Positions 16,428 to 24,498 of a stretch of 64,000 nt of DNA are shown piece after piece; within the stretch, counting starts at the first letter, position 1, and each line of letters begins with the position of its first letter. The translations under genes and the position numbers were made by a program. This DNA is from Poriferisocius sp965200775 (GTDB lineage Bacteria; Actinomycetota; Acidimicrobiia; Acidimicrobiales; Bin134). Under the pieces are notes generated by a model that did not search any database, was not told where the DNA came from, and saw only the letters and a list, made by a program, of their open reading frames with translations. The DNA lies in NCBI GenBank assembly GCA_965200775.1, contig OZ241383.1, positions 1,922,001 through 1,986,000 on the forward strand, read 5' to 3'.

Positions 16428-17047
16428 CGAGCCACGATGTCGTCCACCGTGAGCATCGTGGTGAGAAACGCCATGGTGTTGTGCATGACGGCGTCGCCGT
16501 AGTCGGCGGGGATTCCCGCCACCGCATCACCGGCCAGCACCACCTGATAACCCAGGTCCACAGCGTTGATCACCAGGCCCATCACCCCCACGTTGAGCGA
16601 CACCCCGGTAGCTACCACGGTGGTAACCCCCAGGTTGCGCAGCGTCTGGTCGAGCGACGTGCCCATGAACGGCGACATTCCGTGCCACCGGCCGATCTCG
16701 ATGTCGGAGGGTTGGGGGTTGAACTCGGGGATCACCTCGGCCGACTCCGAACCGATAAGCAGCCCACCGTTCTCGGCGCTCAGCTTGGCCGAGGCGGCAA
16801 GCATCCGGCAGTTGGCCACGCTTCCGGCCCGATCGGCTCGGAAGTGGGCCAGGCAGTGGACAACCGGCACGCCTGCCGACCGGGCCCGGGCGCACAGCCG
16901 TCCCCCGGCGTCGATGGCTCCTCGGTCGAGCATCACGTCGCGCAGGTCCCCCATGGAGGCCATGTCGCCGATCACCCCCCGCTGGCACTCCATGGTGACC
17001 ACCGCGGTGTGCGATGGGGCGAGCAGGCTGTCGAGATCCATAGGCAC
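16418..17047 (-). CDS. Isochorismatase-fold cysteine hydrolase homolog lacking the nucleophile
   Basis: A 209-residue alpha/beta protein with the isochorismatase fold: VVTMECQRGVIGD at the first strand, then HFRADR, RWHGMSPFMGTSLDQTLRNLG and TTVVATGVSLNVGVMG. In active amidohydrolases of the family the last segment carries the catalytic Cys (N-x-C-V); here that position is Gly154. The usual first-strand Asp is Glu20 and the usual Lys is Arg120. The triad is therefore changed at all three positions, so it may be a binding protein or use other chemistry. The start is GTG 17047 with a leaderless -10 box, and it heads a four-gene transcript. Confidence 0.85.
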   Translation of the reverse strand: MPMDLDSLLAPSHTAVVTMECQRGVIGDMASMGDLRDVMLDRGAIDAGGRLCARARSAGVPVVHCLAHFRADRAGSVANCRMLAASAKLSAENGGLLIGSESAEVIPEFNPQPSDIEIGRWHGMSPFMGTSLDQTLRNLGVTTVVATGVSLNVGVMGLVINAVDLGYQVVLAGDAVAGIPADYGDAVMHNTMAFLTTMLTVDDIVARWE

Positions 17048-17053
17048 CCGAAC

Positions 17054-17059
17054 AGACTA
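17054..17059 (-). promoter_or_regulatory. -10 box for leaderless start at 17047
   Basis: On the minus strand TAGTCT is followed by 6 nt and GTG. It supports GTG 17047 as the real start rather than the ATG at 17041. Confidence 0.45.
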
Positions 17060-17068
17060 GACGGACCG

Positions 17069-17845
17069 CTAGCGACAGGGCGGGGTGGGCACCGGTTCGC
17101 GGTCGATCTCGGCCAGGAACTCAGCGATCTCCACCCTGTCGAGGGCATAGCCTCTGTCTTGTTGGCCTCTGGCGACGGCGAACACCATGCCCAGAACCTC
17201 ACCGTCAACGTCCACCAGCGCCGCCCCAGAGTCGCCCGCGGCCAAAAGCGAGCGGATCTCCAACACCAGACGGTTTTCGGCAGGGTCGGCGTAGATGTCG
17301 TTGCCAGAGGCCCAGATCCTCCGGTTCACCACGAAGGGCTCGAACTCCAATCCGTGGTCGGCGTCAAAGATGGCCACGTCGCCTACGTCGGAAGCCACGG
17401 CAACCACAGAAGCCAGCGACACCGGAGACGCCGCCGATCCCGACACCTCAATGGCGGCGATGTCTCGGCCCGGGTCGAAGCCCACCAGTCGCCCCGGCAC
17501 GGTGGAGCCATCGGGGGTGCTCACGTCGATCTGCTCGACCCCGGCCACCACGTGGGCGTTGGTCAGCACCAGGCCGGGCTCGGCCATGAAGCCGCTCCCC
17601 TCCTGGATCTGCCCGCACGCCACCCCGCCCACATGCACCGCGGCGCCGGAGATGTTGTCGCGCTCGGCCAGCACGGGGCGGAGCGGTGAATCCGGTGCCC
17701 AGGTCAGCACCCAGCCCAACAACAGCCCGGCGGTGATCAGCCACGCCAGCCTCTTGCGCCACCGGCCCCAACTGGGGACCGATTCGAGTTCTTCAGGTGA
17801 TGCCGGCTCCGGGGGGATCGGCCCCACCGGCGGATCAGACGGCAC
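17069..17845 (-). CDS. Membrane-anchored trypsin-like serine protease
   Basis: A 258-residue protein with a Pro/Glu-rich cytoplasmic start, one transmembrane segment (about 33-49, LAWLITAGLLLGWVLTW) and an extracytoplasmic chymotrypsin-fold protease. The catalytic triad is His98 (TNAHVV), Asp128 (GRDIAAI) and Ser206 (AAGDSGAAL). It resembles the protease part of mycobacterial MarP, which responds to acid and redox stress, but lacks the four-helix membrane domain and has a single helix. The GTG at 17845 overlaps the stop of the SnoaL-like gene by 11 bp, implying coupling. The substrate is unknown. Confidence 0.85.
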   Translation of the reverse strand: MPSDPPVGPIPPEPASPEELESVPSWGRWRKRLAWLITAGLLLGWVLTWAPDSPLRPVLAERDNISGAAVHVGGVACGQIQEGSGFMAEPGLVLTNAHVVAGVEQIDVSTPDGSTVPGRLVGFDPGRDIAAIEVSGSAASPVSLASVVAVASDVGDVAIFDADHGLEFEPFVVNRRIWASGNDIYADPAENRLVLEIRSLLAAGDSGAALVDVDGEVLGMVFAVARGQQDRGYALDRVEIAEFLAEIDREPVPTPPCR

Positions 17846-18224
17846 GCAGATCGTCGAGCGAGTAGAACGCCCGCAACGAGGTGAACAGGCCGTCGTCGTT
17901 GAACACGGCCACGTCCACCACATCGAGTTCGTAGTCCACCCCGTCGAAACGAACCCGAGCCACCATCGGTGCGGCCGCCTCCCGGCCCGCCACCCGCACC
18001 GGCCCGGTCAACGACAGCGCTTGGGCGAGCTCGTTGCCCTCGTAGAACGCCCGCACCGCGTCGATTCCCTCGTGTACCGGACCCCCCACCGGCACCTGGC
18101 ACGACCCGTCTGGGGCGTAGCACGACAAGATGGCCTCCACCTCGCCGGAGGTCACGGCGACGGCGTACCGCTCCATGGCGCTACGCATCTGCGACGGTTC
18201 GACCACTCCGCTGCCCCGCGACAC
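17835..18224 (-). CDS. SnoaL/ketosteroid isomerase-like NTF2-fold protein
   Basis: A 129-residue NTF2-fold protein with RSAMERYAVAVTSGEVEAILSCYAPDGSCQVP at the start, the EGIDAVRAFY helix and a C-terminal sheet (ELDVVDVAVFNDDGLFTSLRAFY). It looks like a small ketosteroid-isomerase-like protein. It starts with GTG 19 bp after the acyl-CoA dehydrogenase gene and overlaps the protease gene, so it may serve the fatty-acid or sterol-type degradation genes upstream (inference from context). Confidence 0.82.
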   Translation of the reverse strand: MSRGSGVVEPSQMRSAMERYAVAVTSGEVEAILSCYAPDGSCQVPVGGPVHEGIDAVRAFYEGNELAQALSLTGPVRVAGREAAAPMVARVRFDGVDYELDVVDVAVFNDDGLFTSLRAFYSLDDLRAV

Positions 18225-18243
18225 TTCGTCCCCGTGCTCCCCC

Positions 18244-19473
18244 TCAGTTGCGGGGGATCTCGCTCCACGGGGTGTTCTTGTCCACTCCCGGCTCCTTGGG
18301 CAGGCCCAGAACCCGCTCGCCCAGGATGTTGCGCATCACCTCGGAGGTCCCCCCTTCGATGGTGTTGGCCCGCGACCGCAGAAAGCCCCGCACCGCCGAA
18401 GGTGATCCGTAGGAGGAGGCCAAGTCATCGGGCCGCTCCATGCGGTAGCCCTCGGCGAACAACATCGACTCCGATCCGCCCACGTCCAGCAGGCACTCGT
18501 AGATGCGCTGGTTAAGCTCGGCCGACACCGTCTTGCCCACCGATCCCTCCGGGCCCGGGGTGCCGGCCGAGGCCAGCGTCCGAGCCCGCCAGTTGGTGAG
18601 CCGCAGCACTTCGGATTCACCCCAGAGCCCCACCACCCGGTCCCGCAGCACCTTATGGCGGGCCGCATCGGCTGCTTCGCCGGTGCCCGATTCGCTGCAG
18701 AACCGTTCCCAGGCCGCCATCAGCACCCCGATGAGGCCGCTGCCTCGAGGCGGCACGCCCCCGCCGAGGGCGACCCGCTCGTTCATCAGCGTGGTGATGG
18801 CCACGTTCCACCCCCGGCCCCGCTCCCCCAGCCGCATGGAGTCGGGAATGCGGACTTCGTTCATGAACACCTCGTTGAACTCGGCCTCGCCGGTGATCTG
18901 AAACAGCGGGCGAACGTCCACCCCCGGAAGCGTCATGTCCAATACGAAGTAGGTGAGCCCCCGATGCTTGGGGGCATCGGGGTCGGTGCGGGCCACCAGC
19001 ATCCCCCAGCGCGACCGGTGAGCCAGGGTGGTCCACACCTTCTGGCCGTTCACCACCCACTCGTCGCCGTCGGCAACCGCCCGGGAGGCCAACCCGGCAA
19101 CATCGGAACCGGCGCCGGGCTCGCTGAATAGCTGGCACCAGATCTCCTCGCCGGTGAACATGGGCCGCAGCAGGCGGTGATGCATCTCGTCGGTGCCGTG
19201 GGCCAGCACGGTGGGGGCGCCCATGCCGATCCCGATGGGGTTCACGTTCAGGTCGTGCCAGGAGCGACCGCCCTTGCGCAGCTCCTCGTCCACCACGGTC
19301 TGGGCCTTGGGGGACAACCCGAGGCCGCCCTTCCCCTCGGGGAAATCCACCCGGGCCAGGCCTCGGTCGAACTGGGCCCCCCGGAACTCGAACTGCGACG
19401 CCTCGGCGGGGTCGACATCGGCCAGGAGGTCGCGGGCCCGCTTACGAAGCTGGTCCTCGGAAATCTCAACCAT
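18244..19473 (-). CDS. Acyl-CoA dehydrogenase
   Basis: A 409-residue FAD enzyme that oxidises acyl-CoA to enoyl-CoA. Signature 1 is QLFSEPGAGSDVAGLASRA, followed by WVVNGQKVWTTLAH, and the C-terminal half has the EGGTSEVMRNILGERVLGLP segment carrying the likely catalytic Glu region. It belongs to the actinobacterial FadE type often paired with another ACAD. A GGGAGGG ribosome site precedes the ATG. It is 12 bp downstream of a second acyl-CoA dehydrogenase gene, and the pair may form a heteromeric enzyme as in steroid side-chain degradation (inference; not proven here). Confidence 0.93.
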   Translation of the reverse strand: MVEISEDQLRKRARDLLADVDPAEASQFEFRGAQFDRGLARVDFPEGKGGLGLSPKAQTVVDEELRKGGRSWHDLNVNPIGIGMGAPTVLAHGTDEMHHRLLRPMFTGEEIWCQLFSEPGAGSDVAGLASRAVADGDEWVVNGQKVWTTLAHRSRWGMLVARTDPDAPKHRGLTYFVLDMTLPGVDVRPLFQITGEAEFNEVFMNEVRIPDSMRLGERGRGWNVAITTLMNERVALGGGVPPRGSGLIGVLMAAWERFCSESGTGEAADAARHKVLRDRVVGLWGESEVLRLTNWRARTLASAGTPGPEGSVGKTVSAELNQRIYECLLDVGGSESMLFAEGYRMERPDDLASSYGSPSAVRGFLRSRANTIEGGTSEVMRNILGERVLGLPKEPGVDKNTPWSEIPRN

Positions 19474-19485
19474 GAAAGCCCTCCC

Positions 19486-20637
19486 TTAGGAATACCGGTC
19501 GCGGAGATGGCGGGCGATCACCATCTTCTGGATCTCGCTGGTGCCCTCCCCGATGATCATAAGGGGCGTGTCCCGGAAGTACCGCTCCACCGGGTACTCC
19601 TGCGTGTAGCCGTTGCCCCCGTGTATGCGCAGGGCGTCGGAGGCGATCTCGAAGGCGGCTTCCGAGGCGAACAGCTTGGCCATGCCCGCTTCCAGGTCGA
19701 TGCGCTCCCCGGAGTCGTAGCGGCGGGCGGCGTCGTAGGTCATCAGCCGGGCGGCGTGGAGCTTGGTGGCCATCTCGGCCAGCTTGAACCCGATCGCCTG
19801 GTGGTCGTAGATGGGCCGACCGAAGGTTTCCCGCTCCTGGGCATACTTCATGGCGGCTTCGAAGGCTGCCTGGGCCACCCCCACCGCCCGGGCCGCGATG
19901 TTGATGCGCCCCAGCTCCAGGGCCGACAGGGCGTAGCGGAGGCCGTGCCCCACACCGTCGGGCCCGCCCAGTACGTTGGCGTCGGGAACCCGGTAGTCGG
20001 TGTAAGACATCTCCACCGTCTCCACCCCTTTGTAGCCCAGCTTGGGGATGGTGCGAGACACGGTGAGCCCGCCGCTGCCCGGTCCAGGTTCCTTCTCCAC
20101 GATGAAGCAGGTGATCCGGTCGTCGGGGGTTCGGGCCATGAGCATCACCATCTGGGCCCGCATCCCGTTGGTCACCCACATCTTGGTGCCGTTGATGATC
20201 CACTCGTCGCCGTCGGGAACGGCCCGGCACCGGATGTTGCGGGTGTCGCTGCCCGCGTCGGGTTCCGACAGGGAGAAGGCCGATCGCAGCGACCCGTCGC
20301 ACATGCGGGGCAGGAAACGCTCCCGCTGCTCGTCGGTGCCGAAACGGCCGATCATGGTGGCGGCGATCTTGTGGGTGTTGAGGATGCCGGCCAGCGACAT
20401 CCACCCCCGGGACAGCTCCTCGATGATCCGGGCGTAGGTGGTGGCGTCGAGCCCCAAGCCTCCGTAAGCAGGGCTGATGGTGGCGCCGAACAGTCCGAAC
20501 TCGCACATCTGGGCGAACATAGCTCCGGGGAACTCGTCGGCGTGCTCCAACTCCGGGGCTTCGGGGATGACCTCCCGCTCTACCCATGTGCGGACGGCGC
20601 CGACCAGCTCGTCGGCCAGCTCGGTGTCGGTGGCCAT
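19486..20637 (-). CDS. Acyl-CoA dehydrogenase
   Basis: A 383-residue acyl-CoA dehydrogenase of the short/medium-chain type. It shows FSLSEPDAGSDTRNIRCRAV, then IINGTKMWVTNG, AQERETFGRPIYDHQAIGFK and the C-terminal IIGEGTSEIQKMVIARHLRD. All are textbook positions for FAD and CoA binding, and the Glu before GTSEI fits the catalytic base. It oxidises an acyl-CoA and passes electrons to ETF. It is 47 bp downstream of the thiolase gene and 12 bp upstream of the other dehydrogenase, forming a beta-oxidation operon. Confidence 0.94.
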   Translation of the reverse strand: MATDTELADELVGAVRTWVEREVIPEAPELEHADEFPGAMFAQMCEFGLFGATISPAYGGLGLDATTYARIIEELSRGWMSLAGILNTHKIAATMIGRFGTDEQRERFLPRMCDGSLRSAFSLSEPDAGSDTRNIRCRAVPDGDEWIINGTKMWVTNGMRAQMVMLMARTPDDRITCFIVEKEPGPGSGGLTVSRTIPKLGYKGVETVEMSYTDYRVPDANVLGGPDGVGHGLRYALSALELGRINIAARAVGVAQAAFEAAMKYAQERETFGRPIYDHQAIGFKLAEMATKLHAARLMTYDAARRYDSGERIDLEAGMAKLFASEAAFEIASDALRIHGGNGYTQEYPVERYFRDTPLMIIGEGTSEIQKMVIARHLRDRYS

Positions 20638-20684
20638 CGGATCGTTGCCCTCGGATCGTTTCTGTCAGGCCAGCCGGGTGGCTG

Positions 20685-21860
20685 TCAGATCCGTTCGATG
20701 AGGGTGCCTGTGCCCAGCCCGCCTCCGCAGCACATGGTGATGATGGCCCGGTTCCCATCGATGCGCTCCAGCTCGTGCAGCGCCTTGGTCACCAGGATCG
20801 ACCCGGTGCCGCCCAGCGGGTGGCCCAGCGCAATGGCACCACCGTTGGGGTTCACCCGCTCCATGTCGGGCTCCAGCTCGGCGTGCCAGCTCAGCACCAC
20901 CGAGGCGAACGCCTCGTTGATCTCCACCACGTCGATATCGTCGATTGCCAGCCCGGTCCGCTCCAGGAGCCGCCGGGTGGCCGGAATGGGCCCCTCCAGC
21001 ATCAGCACCGGATCGCAGCCCACCAGACAGGTTTCTAATATCCGAGCCCGGGGCTTGAGCCCGAGGTGCTCGGCCCGGTCGGCGGTCATCATGATCACCG
21101 CCCCCGCTCCGTCGGAGATCTGCGACGACGACCCGGCGGTGTGAACCCCGTCGGGCCGGGCAACCGGCTTGAGGCCGGCCAGCGCTTCCATGGTGGTCTC
21201 CCGCAGGCCCTCGTCCACGCTCACCGTCGCCGTCTCGTCGGTTTTCTTGCCGTCCTCGTCCAGAACCGGGGCCTCGATAGGCACGATCTGGGTCTCGAAA
21301 CGGCCCTCTGCCACCGCCCGGGCCGCTCGCTGCTGGGATGAGAGCCCGAGCCGGTCGCAATCCTGGCGGGTGATCCCCCACTTGTCCGCGATCCGCTCCG
21401 CTCCCTCGAACTGTGATGTCCACTCGTAGTTGGCGAAGTAGTCGCGGGCCATCGGTCGGCCCGTCCCCTCGACGGAGACGTTCGACCCCATGGGTACGAC
21501 GCTCATGCTCTCCACCCCGCAGGCCATGGCCACGTCCTCGATCCCCGATTTCACCAGGGAATAGGCCAAGTTCACGGCGTGCTGCGACGAGCCGCACTGG
21601 GAGTCCACCGTGCTGCACGCCGTCTCCTCGGGAAGGCCGGCGGTGAGCCAGCCGGTGCGGGTCACGTTCATGGACTGCGCTCCGGCCTGCCCGACACAGC
21701 CGCCAACCACCTGGCCGATGGCCCCGGGATCGATGCCCGAACGCTCGACGGCGGCCGCTTGCACCTGGCTGAGCAGCGCCGTGGGATGAACCGATGACAG
21801 GCTGCCGTTTCGCTTGCCCACCGGGGAGCGGACGGCTTCGACGATCACAACTTCGGTCAT
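20685..21860 (-). CDS. Acetyl-CoA C-acyltransferase (thiolase)
   Basis: A 391-residue degradative-type thiolase that splits 3-oxoacyl-CoA with CoA. The acyl-accepting Cys89 sits in TVDSQCGSSQHAV, the His is in GGAIALGHPLGGTGS and the second Cys is in MCCGGGLG. The start is ATG 21860, which has a leaderless TATCGT box 6 nt upstream; the longer frame would extend into the promoter. It heads an operon with two acyl-CoA dehydrogenases and smaller genes, and is divergent from a CoA ligase gene. Confidence 0.94.
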   Translation of the reverse strand: MTEVVIVEAVRSPVGKRNGSLSSVHPTALLSQVQAAAVERSGIDPGAIGQVVGGCVGQAGAQSMNVTRTGWLTAGLPEETACSTVDSQCGSSQHAVNLAYSLVKSGIEDVAMACGVESMSVVPMGSNVSVEGTGRPMARDYFANYEWTSQFEGAERIADKWGITRQDCDRLGLSSQQRAARAVAEGRFETQIVPIEAPVLDEDGKKTDETATVSVDEGLRETTMEALAGLKPVARPDGVHTAGSSSQISDGAGAVIMMTADRAEHLGLKPRARILETCLVGCDPVLMLEGPIPATRRLLERTGLAIDDIDVVEINEAFASVVLSWHAELEPDMERVNPNGGAIALGHPLGGTGSILVTKALHELERIDGNRAIITMCCGGGLGTGTLIERI

Positions 21861-21866
21861 CTCCAA

Positions 21867-21872
21867 ACGATA
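21867..21872 (-). promoter_or_regulatory. -10 box for leaderless start of the thiolase gene
   Basis: Minus-strand TATCGT, 6 nt before ATG 21860. The direct repeat at 21875-21910 begins 2 bp upstream of it and covers the -35 region. Confidence 0.5.
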
Positions 21873-21874
21873 GA

Positions 21875-21974
21875 GCCTCAACCACGGTGCGAACCGGTCG
21901 AAGCCAACCTAGGGGCAGGAAGCCAATAGGAACACTCCGCCTCAACCTAGGTGCGAACCGGTCGAAGCCAACCT
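21875..21974. repeat. Pair of 36-bp direct repeats in a divergent promoter region
   Basis: Copies at 21875-21910 and 21939-21974 differ at 2 positions and are 64 bp apart. Each contains GGTGCGAACCGGTCGAAGCC. The first covers the -35 region of the thiolase promoter; the second ends 16 bp before TAGGGT of the ligase gene. They look like binding sites for a shared regulator. Confidence 0.7.
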
Positions 21975-22004
21975 GGGCCAAAGAGGTGGTTAGGGTTCAG
22001 GGCT

Positions 22005-23675
22005 GTGAGCGTGCGCGACGACGTGATCGGTGAGCTGACCGGGCCGGGCGGGTTCTTCGAGCTGGCCACCGAGGAGGTTCTCGGGCAACCCGCCGAGGTG
22101 TTTGCCAACCGGATGCGCTCGTTGCGGGAGATGGTGGCCAACACCGCCCAGTTCGGCGACCGAGAGTTCCTGGTGCTCGACGATCGGCGGCTCACCTTCG
22201 ACCAGTTCGTCGACGAAGTGGCCGCGGTCGCCACCGCGTTGCGGCAGCGCGGCATCGGCCCCGGCGACCGGGTGGGTATCTTCGCCGCCAACTGCCCCGA
22301 GTGGGTGATCTCGTTCTTCGCCTCCACCTGTATCGGTGCCATCGTGTCGGCCTACAACGGCTGGTGGACCGCCGACGAGGTGGACTACGCCACCTCGCTC
22401 ACCCGCCCGGCCCTGATGATCGCCGACAGGCCCCGGCTGGAACGCTCCGGCACCGGTGACGCCGCCATGCCGTGCGTGGTGATCGAGGACGACTGGGACG
22501 ATTTTGCAGCTGCCGGAGCCGGGGCCACGCTGGATGATCTCGGCGCTCCGCCTGCAGAGGACGACCCTGCGGTGATCCTGTTCACCAGCGGCACCACCGG
22601 ACGCCCCAAGGGCGCTGTGGCCTCCCACCGGGGGCTGATCGGCTTCGTTCAGTCCACCATGTGCAACGGAGCCATCCGGGTGATGGCCGAGGCCCGGGTC
22701 GCTCCGCCCGCCGCAGAGAGCCCGGAGCCGGCCAGTCCTCCCCCTCAACCGGCCACGCTGGGAACCTCGCCCCTGTTTCACGTGTCGGGGCTGTACGGGA
22801 CCACCCTTATGAGCATGGTCACCGGGGGCAAGATCGTTTACCGGCGAGGCCGTTTCGACCCCGAAGCGGTGCTCGGCCTCATCGAGCAGGAGCGGATCAC
22901 TTCTTTCGCCGCTCTGGGCAGCATCGGCCCTCGGTTGGTGAATCACCCCAGGTTCGGGGAGTTCGACACCTCCAGCGTGGTCAACGTGGGCTTCGGCGGG
23001 GCCCCGGCCAGCCCAGCGGCCCAGGACCTGTTGCGCCGGGCATTCCCCAACGCGGCCGCAGCTGTGGGCATGGGCTACGGATCTTCGGAATCGGTTGCGG
23101 TGGTCGCTCACATCGGCGGGACCGAGTATCGGGAGCGGCCAACGTCGTGCGGGCGGGTGGCCGTGGGCACCGAGGTGGAGATCCGCGACTCCCACGGCTG
23201 GCCGGTACCCACCGGTACCGAGGGGGAGATCTGGTCTCGCAGTGCCTACACGATGCTCGAGTACTGGAACGATCCCGAGGCCACGGCCAGAACCATTGAT
23301 GCGAACGGGTGGCTGAACACCGGCGACATCGGGAGTTTCGACGACGACGGCTACCTGTACATCAACTCCCGGGCCCGGGACATGATCCTGCGCAACGCCG
23401 AGAACGTCTACCCCATCGAGATCGAGTATCGGCTCGACGCCCACCCCGGCGTGGCCGAATCAGCGGTGTTCGGGGTGGAGCACCCCGAGATGGGCCAGGA
23501 GGTGAAGGCGGTGGTCGTGCCTGCCGGCGGCGAGCCGGTTGATACCGACGACCTGGCCCGGTGGTGCCTCGAGGTGCTGGCCCCCTACAAGGTCCCGACC
23601 CTGTGGGAGATCCGCACCGAACCCCTCCCCCGCAATGCCGCCGGCAAGGTGGTCAAGCGCGACCTGGCACCATAA
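22005..23675 (+). CDS. AMP-forming acyl-CoA synthetase/ligase
   Basis: A 556-residue ANL-superfamily enzyme that activates a carboxylic acid with ATP and CoA. It has the phosphate loop ILFTSGTTGRPKGAVASHRG, the YGSSES motif, the hinge GDIGSFDDDGYLYINSRARD and the C-terminal catalytic Lys in PRNAAGKVVKRDL. I place the start at GTG 22005; GTG 22011 is also possible. It is divergent from the thiolase operon and shares its control region, so it probably supplies the acyl-CoA that operon degrades. Confidence 0.93.
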   Translation: MSVRDDVIGELTGPGGFFELATEEVLGQPAEVFANRMRSLREMVANTAQFGDREFLVLDDRRLTFDQFVDEVAAVATALRQRGIGPGDRVGIFAANCPEWVISFFASTCIGAIVSAYNGWWTADEVDYATSLTRPALMIADRPRLERSGTGDAAMPCVVIEDDWDDFAAAGAGATLDDLGAPPAEDDPAVILFTSGTTGRPKGAVASHRGLIGFVQSTMCNGAIRVMAEARVAPPAAESPEPASPPPQPATLGTSPLFHVSGLYGTTLMSMVTGGKIVYRRGRFDPEAVLGLIEQERITSFAALGSIGPRLVNHPRFGEFDTSSVVNVGFGGAPASPAAQDLLRRAFPNAAAAVGMGYGSSESVAVVAHIGGTEYRERPTSCGRVAVGTEVEIRDSHGWPVPTGTEGEIWSRSAYTMLEYWNDPEATARTIDANGWLNTGDIGSFDDDGYLYINSRARDMILRNAENVYPIEIEYRLDAHPGVAESAVFGVEHPEMGQEVKAVVVPAGGEPVDTDDLARWCLEVLAPYKVPTLWEIRTEPLPRNAAGKVVKRDLAP

Positions 23676-23678
23676 CCG

Positions 23679-23694
23679 GACCGACGGGTCGGTC
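23679..23694. terminator. Perfect hairpin between convergent genes
   Basis: GACCGAC, a 2-nt loop and GTCGGTC form a perfect 7-bp stem between the ligase stop and the convergent coiled-coil gene. It would work for both strands but has no T tract. Confidence 0.45.
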
Positions 23695-23986
23695 AGGCGG
23701 CTTCGGCGGGAGGGTCGATCTCCAGCTTCGCCTCGATCCGAGCCAACCGCTCACCATGCGCCCTCAGCTCACTGGTGACCTTCTCGTCCAGCGCTTGGAT
23801 CTGGCGGGTGAACTTCTCGTCCATGCGGTCAACCTTGTCTTCCAGACGTCCAAACCTGGCTTCCAGACTCGCGAAGCGGGCGTCTAACTGGTTGAACCTA
23901 GAGACCATCATGCGGATGCACAGCCCGAACATGGACAGCAAGCCGGCGGCCAAGCCGCTCATGATCGTGATGATGACCGTGGACAT
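23693..23986 (-). CDS. Small membrane protein with coiled coil
   Basis: A 97-residue protein I cannot name. Residues 4-25 form one hydrophobic helix (VIITIMSGLAAGLLSMFGLC). The rest is a charged heptad-rich helix (ARFASLEARFGRLEDKVDRM and following) likely to form a coiled coil facing one side of the membrane. The tail DPPAEAA is disordered. A GGGAGGGGAG ribosome site is 9 nt before the ATG. It stands alone, converging on the ligase gene and lying 158 bp downstream of the broken giant gene. Confidence 0.7.
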   Translation of the reverse strand: MSTVIITIMSGLAAGLLSMFGLCIRMMVSRFNQLDARFASLEARFGRLEDKVDRMDEKFTRQIQALDEKVTSELRAHGERLARIEAKLEIDPPAEAA

Positions 23987-24144
23987 CAGTTGACTCCCCT
24001 CCCGGACGAAAGGCTATCGAACTACGCAGCTTCGGGGCTCGCACACCCTAACGGCGCTCTGAGCCAAAATCAACAGCAAATAGCGAAAATTGCTCACATG
24101 TATTGACAGGGACGCAAGCGCGAAGTTGGATGGCGGGAGAGGGG

Positions 24145-24498
24145 TCAGGGGTTTTCGAGGGTGATGGTGAACTCGTCTTCGGCGGTGTTGCCGTTGGCGT
24201 CGGTGGCGGTGATCTTGACGGTGAGGGTTTGGGAGGGGGCGTGGCCGCCTTCGAGGGTCAGAATCACCTCATCGTCGTCCCATTCGCCGGTCACCTTGTT
24301 GCGGGCAATCTCGTTGAGCGGACCCTTCTTGGTTTGGCCGGTGCGCTGATTCGTCGTCGTCACCTCCACCGCAAAGGTGAGATCGTCACCGCTGAAGTGA
24401 TCGGCCATGTCCAACTCGACGGTCGTGTCCTCGGCAATGTCGGCGTCCTCGAAGGGGGTAGTGAGGGCGGGGCCGTCGCTGGGGGCCTCGGGGGTCCC
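24145..24498 (-). pseudogene. Fragment 6 of the giant FN3 gene (C-terminal domain)
   Basis: The last piece after the TAG at 24499. The open frame runs from GTPEAPSDGPALTTPFEDAD to the final FTITLENP and includes an Ig/cadherin-like domain with DANGNTAEDEF. The first possible ATG is internal (24414). There is no transmembrane anchor or sortase motif at the end, so the intact protein would have been released or held by other means. Confidence 0.7.
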
